A stretch of DNA of 64,000 nt from Eutrigla gurnardus. Its lineage: Eukaryota; Chordata; Actinopteri; Perciformes; Triglidae. The notes under the pieces are model-generated. The model did no database searches, was not told the DNA's origin, and worked only from the letters and a program-made list of their open reading frames with translations. This document shows positions 35,813 through 47,272 of this stretch, one piece after another; the first letter of the stretch is position 1, and every line of letters starts with the position of its first letter. A program made the translations under genes and the position numbers. The stretch covers positions 1,877,659 to 1,941,658 of the forward strand of contig OY741265.1 in NCBI GenBank assembly GCA_963514095.1, read 5' to 3'.

Positions 35813-37432
35813 TGTTTTCCCTCGGAGAAACTTAAAGGTGCCATAAAAGAGAATGAAGATGAAAAACCAAAACAGAACAGATGACAGAGAGCAAAATGAA
35901 GTGTAGTGAAAACACAGCAGCACTTTATACTGGAAGCATTTGTCTAAGAGCTAAAGCTATAATGCAATTCTTCTTTTTTTCCCCGAGTCAGCGATTCTAT
36001 CCCTCTAATGCCACCTTCATCCACTGCACCCGGACACGTTAATGCCCCCGAACGCTGTCAGTCATGTTGATGAGGAGTTTACATGGAAGCAGCTCGTCTG
36101 TGAGGGCAAAGCCAGGTGATAACGCTGATACAGTCCTGTAATATTCCAGAAAATCACGTCATTACCACTGTCGTTGCTTTCTGTTGCCTTCGGTCTTTAG
36201 TCTCGCCCCGATAGTCACAATAAAAACACTCCTGCTCTCTGCAATTTCAAAGGTTGCCTCCATACAAAGTATAATTTATGCATTTTTTATGTATTCAGAA
36301 TGTCCCATTGCACAGAAACACTTTCATACAGTGCTGACTGGATGCTACAGCACACCCAAGGATCTATCATTTGTCTTTATTTTCCACAACCCAAACAGAG
36401 TCGGGGTTGTTACAGTGAAATGATCACGTATCAGAGTGGATATCTGCATGTTAAAGCATGCCAGTCTAACAATTATTTGGTACGCACACCTGATTATGGA
36501 AAATGTATTCATTCATTGTGTTAACCACTTCATTTACCATTACAAAAGCATATAAATAAACCAAAAAGGTAGTTCTCAATGGCATTGCCAGATATTAAAT
36601 AGGCACTGTGATATCATTAAAACAAACATGTGCTCTGTAATTGTTTGAGGCGGGATTAAATGGAGGAGAAGGATAAACGCGAGTGAGAGCCACCCATGGG
36701 TGAAGGCAGCCTCTGGGCAGCAGGTGGATGCAGACTCCCAGGAAGCGAGCGCTGATGGACGGGTGCAGGTGTTACCGACAAGCTGCCAGACTGCTGTGGC
36801 CAGCGATGCCACAGGAGAGGTGAGACAGGGGGGGAGACAGACAGACAGATGGAGAGGGAGAGACGGGGAGGGCTTCTCAGTTTGAACGTCTTTCTAATTT
36901 TTCTCCGACTGTATGTGGAAAACTTGGATTTTGGCTCTGATGGTCCTTCTGAGTGAACTTTGACCCCTTGAAGCCGCCTCGCTTTGCTGCTGGCGGCAAG
37001 AAAAATAAATGAAAGGCGCATATTAATAATACATCTGAAGGGTTGGAAGAACGCCAGGCATATTTCAAAACAAAGACACATGAGGCGCAATGATCGATTG
37101 TTTCCAATTAAATCACATGTTGCTGTGATGTGGGAGAAGACGGCCAACATTTATTTCTTATTCTTTTTTGTGTATTCAACATCTGCGAAGGCACCTGTCT
37201 CTCTGTGGACCGGGGCGAGGTGTTTCAGGAAACATTACAGGTTAATAATAATAATACATTGAGATTGTGTTTGACGATGACTAGTGCGTTACAAATACAA
37301 TGAATAAAATATATATAAACGGGTTGAAAAACGGAACAAAAAAGAGCAAACAATTAGAAAATGAAAGGTTTTCAGTTTGTAGTTGGGATCAAAAATATAA
37401 AGGCCGGGTTTGAAGATGGGCGTGGCTAGGGC
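35811..37432. other. Low-copy DNA, no supported gene
   Basis: A 164-codon minus-strand frame (36656-37150) crosses a CAGACAGA-type simple stretch near 36830-36860 and shows no domain. Nothing else of note. Confidence 0.4.
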
Positions 37433-37690
37433 AAGGAAGTGGGGGTAGGAAGTAGGAAGTGGGAGTAGGCAGTGGGAAGTGGGGGTAGGAAGTAGGAAGT
37501 GGGAGTAGGCAGTGGGAAGGGGGAGTAGAAAATGGGAAGTAGGGGTAGGAAGTAGGAAGTAGGAAGTGGGAGTAGGCAGTGGGAAGGGGGAGTAGAAAAT
37601 GGGAAGTAGGGGTAGGAAGTAGGAAGTGGGAGTAGGCAGTGGGAAGTGGGGGTAGGAAGTAGGAAGTAGGGGTAGGAAGTAGGAAGTGGG
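37433..37690. repeat. GGAAGTAGGAAGTGGGAGTA-type variable minisatellite
   Basis: Short purine-rich words (GGAAGTA, GGAAGTGGG, GGGAGTAGGCAGT, GGGAGTAGAAAAT) are repeated, with a longer block (about 37500-37565 and 37566-37630) partly duplicated. Every base on the plus strand is A, G or T with few C, giving strong strand asymmetry. The minus frame encodes Pro/Thr/Ser/Tyr-rich repeats and is not a gene. Confidence 0.9.
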
Positions 37691-37999
37691 GAAGACTGGC
37701 CCCAATCGTATCCCTTCTTAGTTTCTCTAGTCTAACACATTATTTCCAGGGTCATGCCGTGAATATTGGCTCCTAAACGGTGATTAAATGCGAATTTAAT
37801 TGATAGCCCATTTTTGACTTCTATTAAATTGAACTGCGGCGATAATCTCGTCACTTGACGGTCAATCAAAATCCTCCCGTCGCCTCCAAACGTAATCAGG
37901 AGGAAGCAGCTCTGGAGCAGTTTTCTGATTAAACATGAAGTGCACGTTAGTCGCCACCTTGAGTTTTACACGTGACAGCATTGTCCCAGCTATGTGATG

Positions 38000-38001
<2 letters not shown>
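37691..38001. other. Low-copy DNA
   Basis: Mixed-GC DNA with GATTAAATGCGAATTTAATT and GACGGTCAATCAAAATCC. It has the look of a conserved non-coding stretch, but this cannot be tested here. Confidence 0.3.

Positions 38002-38057
<56 letters not shown>
38002..38057. repeat. (AT)28 microsatellite
   Basis: Uninterrupted TA/AT dinucleotides, which could extrude as a cruciform. A short GA tract follows at 38109-38125. Confidence 0.97.
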
Positions 38058-38061
<4 letters not shown>

Positions 38062-38475
38062 CCATCTCTGACTTCAGTAAACACTTGAGTATAGAATGCA
38101 CTCTTTCAAAGAGAGAGAGAGAGAGTGAGTTGATGAGTACAGATTGGCCTCCGGGTAGATCAGCCTTTCTTCTTATTGAACTCCGGCGTGGAAAGAGGAG
38201 ATCATCTATCTCAGAGAGACGGAGTGCTATTACTGGTGGACGGACTGATCCTGATCGTGGTAGAAGCACTGCAGCTCTTTCTGCAGCTCATACAGCACTG
38301 AGCTTTCTGTTCACATGGTGACATGTAGATTCAGAGAGTTCATGCAGGAGCCCCGGATGTGTTTGGTCATTGAGTGTACCGATGTTTGGAAGGATGAGTC
38401 CACGCAACATTAAACCCATCACCCACTCTCACCCAATCACATCTACAGCACATGGACCAGTGGATTTATCTAGAC

Positions 38476-40470
38476 CAGAGGCCTTCAACGCTTTCAGGCC
38501 CAGGACCCCCAAGGCCTATAGAGACCTGGTGGAGGGACCCCTAAGGCCTAGACCTGGTGGAGGGACCCCCAAGGCCTATAGAGACCTGGTGGAGGGACCC
38601 CCAAGGCCTAAAGAGACCTGGTGGAGGGACCCCCAAGGCCTGTAGAGACCTGGTGGAGGGACCCCCAAGGCCTATAGAGACCTGGTGGAGGGACCCCCAA
38701 GGCCTGTAGAGACCTGGTGGAGGGACCCCCAAGGCCTGTAGAGACCTGGTGGAGGGACCCCCAAGGCCTATAGAGACCTGGTGGAGGGACCCCCAAGGCC
38801 TGTAGAGACCTGGTGGAGGGACCCCCAAGGCCTGTAGAGACCTGGTGGAGGGACCCCCAAGGCCTGTAGAGACCTGGTGGAGGGACCCCCAAGGTCTATA
38901 GAGACCTGGTGGAGGGACCCCCAAGGCCTAAAGAGACCTGGTGGAGGGACCCCCAAGGCCTGTAGAGACCTGGTGGAGGGACCCCCAAGGCCTATAGAGA
39001 CCTGGTGGAGGGACCCCCAAGGCCTGTAGAGACCTGGTGGAGGGACCCCCAAGGCCTGTAGAGACCTGGTGGAGGGACCCCCAAGGCCTATAGAGACCCG
39101 GTGGAGGGACCCCCAAGGCCTATAGAGACCTGGTGGAGGGACCCCCAAGGCCTGTAGAGACCTGGTGGAGGGACCCCCAAGGTCTATAGAGACCTGGTGG
39201 AGGGACCCCCAAGGCCTAAAGAGACCTGGTGGAGGGACCCCCAAGGCCTGTAGAGACCTGGTGGAGGGACCCCCAAGGCCTGTAGAGACCTGGTGGAGGG
39301 ACCCCCAAGGCCTGTAGAGACCTGGTGGAGGGACCCCCAAGGCCTATAGAGACCTGGTGGAGGGACCCCCAAGGCCTGTAGAGACCTGGTGGAGGGACCC
39401 CCAAGGCCTGTAGAGACCTGGTGAAGGGACCCCCAAGGCCTCTAGAGACCCGGTGGAGGGACCCCCAAGGCCTATAGAGACCTGGTGGAGGGACCCCCAA
39501 GGCCTGTAGAGACCTGGTGGAGGGACCCCCAAGGCCTATAGAGACCTGGTGGAGGGACCCCTAAGGCCTAGACCTGGTGGAGGGACCCCCAAGGCCTAAA
39601 GAGACCTGGTGGAGGGACCCCCAAGGCCTGTAGAGACCTGGTGGAGGGACCCCCAAGGCCTATAGAGACCTGGTGGAGGGACCCCCAAGGCCTGTAGAGA
39701 CCTGGTGGAGGGACCCCCAAGGCCTGTAGAGACCTGGTGGAGGGACCCCCAAGGCCTATAGAGACCTGGTGGAGGGACCCCCAAGGCCTGTAGAGACCTG
39801 GTGGAGGGACCCCCAAGGCCTGTAGAGACCTGGTGGAGGGACCCCCAAGGCCTATAGAGACCTGGTGGAGGGACCCCCAAGGCCTGTAGAGACCCGGTGG
39901 AGGGACCCCCAAGGCCTGTAGAGACCCGGTGGAGGGACCCCCAAGGTCTATAGAGACCTGGTGGAGGGACCCCCAAGGCCTAAAGAGACCTGGTGGAGGG
40001 ACCCCCAAGGCCTGTAGAGACCTGGTGGAGGGACCCCCAAGGCCTATAGAGACCTGGTGGAGGGACCCCCAAGGCCTGTAGAGACCTGGTGGAGGGACCC
40101 CCAAGGCCTGTAGAGACCTGGTGGAGGGACCCCCTATTACATATCATATAGTGTTCCTTATTAAACAATAATAATGTGTAGTGCAGCCTATAGTTCATGT
40201 ATAACAGTACTGTGTAATGATGTATTTATACGATGCTAAGACATTAAAATAATAATTGTTGACGGGTTAATATTTTAATTCTATTTCATCACAATTTCTC
40301 AACATAATATGAAACAAACAGGAATATTTACATTTGTTTAATATAGGTTGTATTCATGTTAAGGTGGATTTTTAGAAGAAAAAAAGGTGTGGGATCAAAT
40401 CATTGCGAGGACCCCTGCAGTAACTCTGTGGCCCCCCTAGGGGTCCTGGACCCCCTGTTGAAGACCTCTG
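38476..40470. mobile_element. hAT-like MITE with expanded 32-bp array, copy 3
   Basis: Left end CAGAGGCCTTCAACGC and right end CTGTTGAAGACCTCTG are inverted repeats matching at 14 of 16 positions. Flanking 8-mers ATCTAGAC (38468-38475) and ATCTATAT (40471-40478) share the first five bases plus one more, a likely decayed hAT-type target duplication. The array fills 38503-40132. The right arm (40133-40470) is the longest of the three copies and lacks the SINE found in copy 1. There is no transposase. Confidence 0.87.
38503..40132. repeat. 32-bp minisatellite, about 51 units
   Basis: Unit is GGACCCCCAAGGCCTGTAG plus AGACCTGGTGGAG. Most units here read ACCTGG, against ACCCGG in copy 1. Variants CTATAG, CTGTAG, CTAAAG and TCTATAG recur in similar order in different parts of the array. 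A rare shortened unit (CCCCTAAGGCCTAGACC) occurs twice, about 1.02 kb apart, so multi-unit blocks have been duplicated. Minus-strand frames of up to 190 codons are by-products of 3 x 32 = 96 bp. Confidence 0.96.
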
Positions 40471-40478
40471 ATCTATAT

Positions 40479-42082
40479 TTGTTTTTACAGCATATTGAAT
40501 TTGGTGACCTTCCTCAGCTCTGCATGTCTCCACGGCCTCAGTTCTATTTCTGTCTGGTTAGATGGTTTCATTTAGTTTGTGGTATTTCCACAACACGCGA
40601 CCTTCAGTTTTACATCCTGCATTTGGCGTTGCTTCATCATCCTCGTGCTTTTTTAACAGCCCAACGGCTGCCAGACGTCTGCACTCAGGCCTGACGCTGC
40701 TTCCTGTCATGTTTTAGTTCCACCGGCTCACAGGGACAGATCTGCTGCAGACCAGCACAGACGATACAAGGAAATGTTAAAATAATTATCCCATCAGATC
40801 ATTAAATCCCTGGTATTACTGAGTATTCTGGTGATCTTGGATTGGGGCAGTTAGAGGTAGGATGCTGCTGTATGGGCTCCTCTTGTTCCTTAGAGAAGAA
40901 AGTGGTCATCTGTAGATTCCTGCTGGGTTTGCTAGACAGACCCTGAAGAGGCTGAGTCGGGCTTTGGTGAGCAGGGATGAGGTCGAGGACAGAAACGGGT
41001 CTGAAACATGTCTTTGACACGCTCGAGCCAGAATCCTCAGGTTCCTCGCTTTCAGGGCTTCAAACTTCCTGCACAGAATAATCGCAGTGAGGCTGTTTAC
41101 TTATTATTCTATCAATCAATCAGTTGTAATAAATCAAACAATACCTAATGCATTTTTCTTTTTGTATTCCTCCTGGGTGACTTTTCTTATTATTTATTTG
41201 TTGGATGCTACGTCTGACATCAGAATGCATTATTTTGCACCATTTAATTCGTCCCACAGAAATTTATTTTGGAGAGATTCTTGAGGAGCAATGTTAAAGA
41301 AAGGTTTGATAAATATTGAAATGTTAACAAGAAATGTTTTGGTATCTAGATTGTTAGAATAGTTACATTGAACAAGTAATATGAAATAATGGATAACTGA
41401 AAAAATGAATTGTTCGAAAAACATTTTGTTTAGATTAGGTGATTCATCAAAAAAATAACCCTAGATTAATGGTTTGGGTACAGTTCTCATGTTGATGCCT
41501 CGACATATTAAACACGTTGAATATAAGTTAATATGCACATGAAAATACACTCTGCTCATATAGTTTTATTAAACACACACTCAAAGATGTAAATCTGCAG
41601 CGAGCGATGAAACATGTCCGTGTCCTGATTTCTGCTTGTTCTAGTTCAGTCCAGCAGCTGAAAACACATCTTTTTATTTCAACCTTTGATTGAGGTTTTC
41701 ATAATAAAGTGTTGAATGTCCGTCGTCAAAGTTATCACCCTAAAGAAGATGCATATAAATGTCACGATGCTGCTAGATTCCCACCAGACCGGCCGATACA
41801 GATACAGATTAATCCATGGGTCGATCAATGGTTCCATCATCCGTGCTGCCGTTTACTGAACCAATCACAGGAATCTCTCACTTTATTATATTATTATGTT
41901 TCACCTGTCACATCTGTGAGCGCCCGAGGTTGGATCTTGGTAACGGATCATACCAGACCACATGCCGAGGTGGCCTGGCATGCATTGAGTCAGGATCCCC
42001 GTGATGCGGTCTCAATGGAAACCCAATGAGTCCTCATCTTGCTGCTTCAACATGAAAGTGTTTAAATACCACAAAATAACGG
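40479..42082. other. Low-copy DNA, no supported gene
   Basis: No repeated block or convincing exon. AT-rich from about 41080 to 41720. Confidence 0.4.
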
Positions 42083-42300
42083 GGGACTTTTATGGGTGAG
42101 GAATTGATAGGAAAATGTGTTTATTGCTGAATTAGCGGAGCTTTGTTTAGCGGCTCCTCGTCAATAAAGCATGTCTGCTGCAGGGAGGAAGAGTAAACAG
42201 TAAATAAACAGGGACTTTTAGTGTGACGGATTTACAAGAAATCACATTTGTTTCTAACAGACGGCGGCGCTTTGTTAGCGGCCGTTCGTCAAAGAACAAG
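42083..42300 (+). repeat. Diverged tandem duplication, period about 128 bp
   Basis: GGGACTTTTA occurs at 42083 and 42211. GCGGAGCTTTGTTTAGCGGC near 42135 corresponds to GCGGCGCTTTGTTAGCGGCC near 42265, each followed by a CGTCAA-containing stretch. The two halves are clearly related but diverged. Function unknown. Confidence 0.7.
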
Positions 42301-45131
42301 TACGTTTTCCAATGAATGATCTTATTATTTAACGGTTCGGGCTCCGCCGGCTGCCCATGCTGGTTCCCTCCTCTGTGCATCCTTCCACCGGGGCAGGAAG
42401 ACGGGTCCAGGATCAGCAGAGGGAGCCCCGCTGACCACGCCGGGCCTCTGGCCAACATGCATCATTCTGTGGCATCATGGATAATTGAACAACAAATTGT
42501 AATTTCAGGGCCCAGTGCTCAATGTCCACCCGGCTCCCTGTTTCAGAGCGTCTGATTACACACATCTGCTGAGGCTCCACATTACCGTCTGACTCATCGC
42601 TGGGTTTGAAAGTATTCTCCGAGGACGGCAGGAAGTGGAAACAGATCGCCGGGCAGAAATTGAAAACACCTCGAGGTTAATGATGTTCCCTCCACTCGTC
42701 CCTTTCTTCTTCTTCGGGAGATCCTCTACAGTTTGGTTTTGTGACAATTAGAGTCATACTCGGATACGAAGAGGACGATGAGTAGTCTATACTATCTTCC
42801 TGCCGCCTGCCGAAAATCACTGAAATCTCTTCTAGCATGCAGAATGAAAACATAACCAATAATGACATTGTGTCATTATTATCCTAACATTACATTCAGC
42901 CACGACTTTCAAAGTATGTTAGAGCTGCATTAACATATGAAAGGATGCCTAAAATCAGGTGAAAACATCAACATTTGAATTAAAATCTCATTATCCCACC
43001 TTTTAAATGGACCGAGTTCACAGATTTGGGGAAAAATAAAATCTTTATTACAGAATGATGTATGTAAATTAATATTTCAATATCAATATTTACCATTCAA
43101 AAGCTCAGAGAGCATTTCTGCCACCACACAGTTTTTTAAATATAATGGATTTCTTTCTTGGTACATATAATGTTCTACTTATTTTGTGCTCTTTAAGGAA
43201 AACTGCTTATGGAGCTGCTGTCAAATTGATCTCCATAAGTGGATTATTTAATTTTTTACAGATTTACTAATTGATATTTGTATTACATGAATATAAACGA
43301 ATGAAACCATTACCACGTAACAAGCAGGTTCAACCACACTTAGAAATAAACCCTACCATAGGTTTACAATGTTTTCCCATATGTGTCATGTATGCAAATA
43401 TCCCAAATCAACGGTGTAAGCGGACTGCTATAAGGACATTAACAAAACTGTATTTTTTGTTGATCTATAAGCAGTCCTGCATCACCAATCACCAACCAAG
43501 GAGCATGTTATTTGAGTCTAACGGGTGTTTTCCTGCCCCCGGAGGCTGCAGGAGGCAGTGCAGCCTGGACCCGCTGATAGCCGAGAGGTTACATAACGTT
43601 ACTCTTGTTCTTAAAAAAAAAAAAAAATCCTGTGAGAAAAGCGTAGCGGCTCCTCTTGCTGCTGCAGCTGCAGCAATCTAGGATAAGCCAGTTTAATACC
43701 AGCCTCTTCAAACACGGTGCCAGTGTGAGTCAAAGGTTAATGAAAGGGCACCTGGTTGGGAGGATGAAGACATGGCAGCAGCCAGAACTAGAGGGATTAG
43801 CCCTGTTCTCATATCAAAGACATCCCCAGCCAGCGAGGCTCAATCTGGATTTGGTGTGGAAATCTGTCTCCATTGCAGAGATATTAGGTCCAAGAACCGT
43901 CTCGCTGGGCTTCATCTTCTCCCACAGCCTCTATGCTCTAACATCCACTCTGTTAGCACCCGGACCATCAGGGGAAGTTTCATGGTTTCAGTGTACAACA
44001 CATCTAACATCTACAACTAATGATGTGGATCCTTAAGTCACTTTAATGTGTGTTACATGCTTTAATCAGGTCAACGGCATAGCAACAAGCCGTTATACAA
44101 TCAGTCTTCTTAATTAACGGTTAAAATATAAAATCAACTTTAAATTGTTAAAAATATCCATTAGAACTCCAAAACCCAAGGATGTCTGTTTTCATAATTC
44201 ATTTCAATGTCAATATATTTTTCTCCAAAACCGAACGATTTTTCTGAGCATTGGCACCACGATTACAAAACACCAGATAACGGTGAGCAGCAAAACATAC
44301 TTTAATACATTTTACAGCAATATAAAATGAGGGGGAATTATGACATTATTATAACATTAGCTCTAAGCATCTTAGAATTACACGTCCTATAATTAACACT
44401 ACTAATGCCAAGATTTTTTAATCAGAGCAAGTATTTAAATTAAAATACAATCATTTAATTACTAATCATTTCATTTTTTTAGCATGGATTACAAGTAAAA
44501 GGATAACATTTAGAATTTTTGATGGTTTACAGTAAACATTGTGATCAGTACATCTCTATTAACACGTATAACAACATATATCTCTCATATAGATCATCCC
44601 GCCAACAACACTGATCAGTGATCAATGACCCCCAGCCAACCGGCTCCACCGGTAGTTCACATGGCCGACCACAACCAATCAGTTTGACCGATAACCTCAA
44701 AGTGCCTGAAACCAGAAAGCTGTTCCTTTCTCCGCCTCCACTCCTCCATCTTTGTGTCACTCTGGAAGAATGTTGATTTTTGTCAAATCTGTCCAAAACT
44801 CCAGAAAGTTTCTTCTGGCACGTCTACTGTAACTTTGCTGGTAAAACTTCGTCTTTACTTGGATATAAAGTTGGAAAGGGTTTTTTCTCCACTGCTTTAT
44901 TCAAGCATTAGAAATCACTTAGAAAACGATTCCACTATATATTTAAGTGAATATCATTAAATGTATCATTTTAACAACAGAAGCTTTTTATTACATAGTA
45001 ATTAGTCAACTTTATTCAGTCATTGAGGACTGCAGATGCAAATAAGCTTCTAGCTAAATCTGGCATAATTAAACAAAGTGATGTAAGTGTTCATCAATAT
45101 GTATTGTTCTGCAACAAGTCCTCAAACTCAT
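42301..45131. other. Low-copy DNA, no supported gene
   Basis: GC-moderate at 42340-42760, AT-rich at 42840-43300 and 44040-44560. An A-run of about 14 lies near 43612-43626. Frames of 126-136 codons at 43271-44036 cross the A-run or show no protein-like pattern. No gene supported. Confidence 0.4.
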
Positions 45132-45594
45132 ACGACCACAGTTGTCGTTGGTCCATGCACTCGAATACGACCTCTGGGAGCGTATTGCGGAGATTCTTCC
45201 GCAACGATAGTAGTGGTTAAGGTTAGGGTTAGGTCGACGTGTGGAGGCGGTCTCTGCCGATGATGCACGCGCGGGGGGCGCGCGGGTGGGGGGGGTGATT
45301 GACGGGGGGTAGCGCGGGGGGCGCAGCGCGGGGGGCGCGCGGGGGGGGGGGGTGATTGACGGGGGGCGCGCGGGGGGCGCGCGGGGGGCGCGCGGGGGGC
45401 GCGCGGGGTGGGGGTGGGGGTGGGGGTGGGGGGAAGATGTCGTGGAATCGGGGTAGGTTTAGGTCGACGTGTGGGGGGGGCGATCGTCTGAGACACCGGA
45501 GTGTCGATATTTACTTGACCGCTAGAGGGCGCGCTATTTTGAAACGTAACATATGGTCGTAATTCGGTGCTTGACACACGACCTATGTGGTCGT
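45132..45594. mobile_element. GC-rich element with about 40-bp terminal inverted repeats
   Basis: Left end 45132-45172 (ACGACCACAGTTGTCGTTGG onward) and the reverse complement of 45555-45594 (ACGACCACATAGGTCGTGTG onward) align along about 40 bp at roughly 80% by eye. Both ends finish in TACGACC on the inner side. The interior holds GGTTAGGGTTAGG, two GTCGACGTGTGG boxes, and a core made of GCGCGCGGGGGG words and GGGGGT repeats. A CGCTAGAGGGCGC motif lies near the right end. The 167-codon minus-strand frame is Pro/Arg/Ala-rich low complexity. No target duplication was evident. It is probably a non-autonomous DNA transposon with an expanded GC-rich centre. Confidence 0.7.
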
Positions 45595-45789
45595 TTTCTC
45601 GAGGAGGACAGTCTGGTATTGTCTGCTCCAAATAAACAAATAAAATAATAAGAATAATTTAGCTTGCTTCTCTACCCTTCCATAACGTGACAATTCAGCC
45701 CATTAGTAGAGCACATTTTTAAATACTATTTTACCTTTATTGTACTTTTGTTGTATAATAAAAATTAAATAAACATTTATAATATTAAA

Positions 45790-46180
45790 GTTAAATAATG
45801 ATCTTCAGTCAGACCTATGAAACTATGTAGAAATAATATGCTTACCTTCAAAAAAGAATTGACACAATGAAACCAAGGAGGCAGCTAGAGTTTAGTTTAA
45901 CCCATTTTGGTTTTGTGACTCTTCCAAACGGTCGACCTTAATTTTGTTGAATAAAGTCATATAATTACACTCAATAAGACCTCTGAAACTATTATATGTC
46001 ATAATAATATGCTTACCTTGAAAAATTCTGTCAAAACTTGTCCTTTTGTCTGGAGTCAATCTCCTCATTTATGCTGCTTCGAGACGCAGCTCCATCTAGT
46101 GGATCCTTTTGGAATAACATAACGACGTGGTAGAGGCGGCTCGATCAGGTTGAGTTTATAGTTGACATCGTGACTCTACC
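45790..46180 (+). repeat. Diverged tandem duplication, period about 171 bp
   Basis: AATAATATGCTTACCTT occurs at 45832 and 46003. Around it, GACCTATGAAACTAT corresponds to GACCTCTGAAACTAT, and GTGACTCTTCCAAACGGT corresponds to GTGACTCTACCAAACAGT, in the same order. It may be two units of an old repeat or a local duplication. No coding sense. Confidence 0.7.
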
Positions 46181-46248
46181 AAACAGTGGAACCCTCCAAT
46201 GAAAGTCAGAACTGTGACCTCACGTAGAGATGTGTGACATCATGTCTG

Positions 46249-46251
<3 letters not shown>

Positions 46252-46320
<69 letters not shown>
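46252..46320. repeat. (GT)n microsatellite
   Basis: About 34 uninterrupted GT units. Confidence 0.97.
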
Positions 46321-46321
<1 letters not shown>

Positions 46322-46886
46322 CCCTCGGCTCCCCGTGGCGTCGCAGCGTTCCTCCAGCGTGCCCGTCAGAGATAGGCCGACTGGATCCTCACAAAGGAGA
46401 GCTCCGCTTGTTCTGAATAGATTTTAATGGATTTACAGCAAGTCATTAACATTAAGCTTCAGCAGCGTTCCAGGGTGCTGTCGTCACCAGACGTCAACAG
46501 CATAAATGATGTTGAGAATCCCTCCGTGCAGTCTTTTTGAAACACAAAAACATGTATTTATTTTTATCTCATTTCTCAGAAGCATCGGCTCCGTTGTGTA
46601 AATTAATGGTGGTTGCTTGTACGAGTTTACTGACGGACGGCTTGTGAAAGACCATTAATCAAACTCAATTCTTCATTCATTTGCAGTCGCCGTAATCCTG
46701 AGGCAGCAATGAAATGTGCATTTTTATGAAACGGACGATGTCGTTTATGGAAATGAATAAAGTCGCCCACGACAACAGAAGTGAGAGACAACAGCTAGTG
46801 TTCCTTCTGATCATCATGTGAGGGACGTGAGTTTGCTCAGGGGCAGAGGTTAAGGGTCACTTCATCATTAAAACCGTTGCACACCT
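46321..46886. other. Low-copy DNA
   Basis: No recognizable feature between the GT tract and the MITE. Confidence 0.4.
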
Positions 46887-47272
46887 ACGACAGTGTTTCA
46901 GGACCACAGTAGAAAAAAACAGAGAGGGGGGGCAATGCTCAGAGAAAACATGCATTTATGTTAGCAAATTGGCATCTTATGGGTGTAAGAGGTAGCTTTT
47001 ACTTGTTGCCATGGCAACGGCAATAATCCGGTTTTAACCGAACCAAGTGAACAAATGAAAGCTACCACTAGCATGTTAGCCCAACCGCCCCGATCAATAA
47101 ACACCCATAAGATGACAATTATAAATAAAAGCAACAATAAGCATCGACATCATCACCCTAAGGACCTTAACGAGGTGATGTCACACGTCGGGACGATTCA
47201 TTACATACATGTACATTCATGGGAAGTAGTCGGCTCCAGTCTTTTCCCTACAGCGGCCTGACACGCCGTCGT
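46887..47272. mobile_element. MITE family 2 with about 30-bp inverted repeats, copy 1
   Basis: The left end ACGACAGTGTTTCAGGACC and the reverse complement of the right end, ACGACGGCGTGTCAGGCCG, match over about 30 bp, and both run on to GTAG. The interior is shared with 52449-52860 (AGCATGTTAGCCCAACCGCC, ATCACCCTAAGGACC, TTAACGAGGTGATGTCAC). Flanks GCACACCT and GCTCGCCA match at 5 of 8. Non-coding and non-autonomous. Confidence 0.85.

Noticed and set aside
36656..37150. 164-codon minus-strand open frame
   Set aside because: Passes through a CAGACAGA simple stretch, is Ser/Leu-rich without motif, and is overlapped by other frames of similar quality.
38541..40198. Gly/Pro/Leu-rich minus-strand frames that look collagen-like
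   Set aside because: They are translations of the 32-bp minisatellite within a MITE. There is no true Gly-X-Y periodicity.
45128..45631. 167-codon Pro-rich minus-strand frame
   Set aside because: It lies in the GC-rich core of a terminal-inverted-repeat element and is low complexity.
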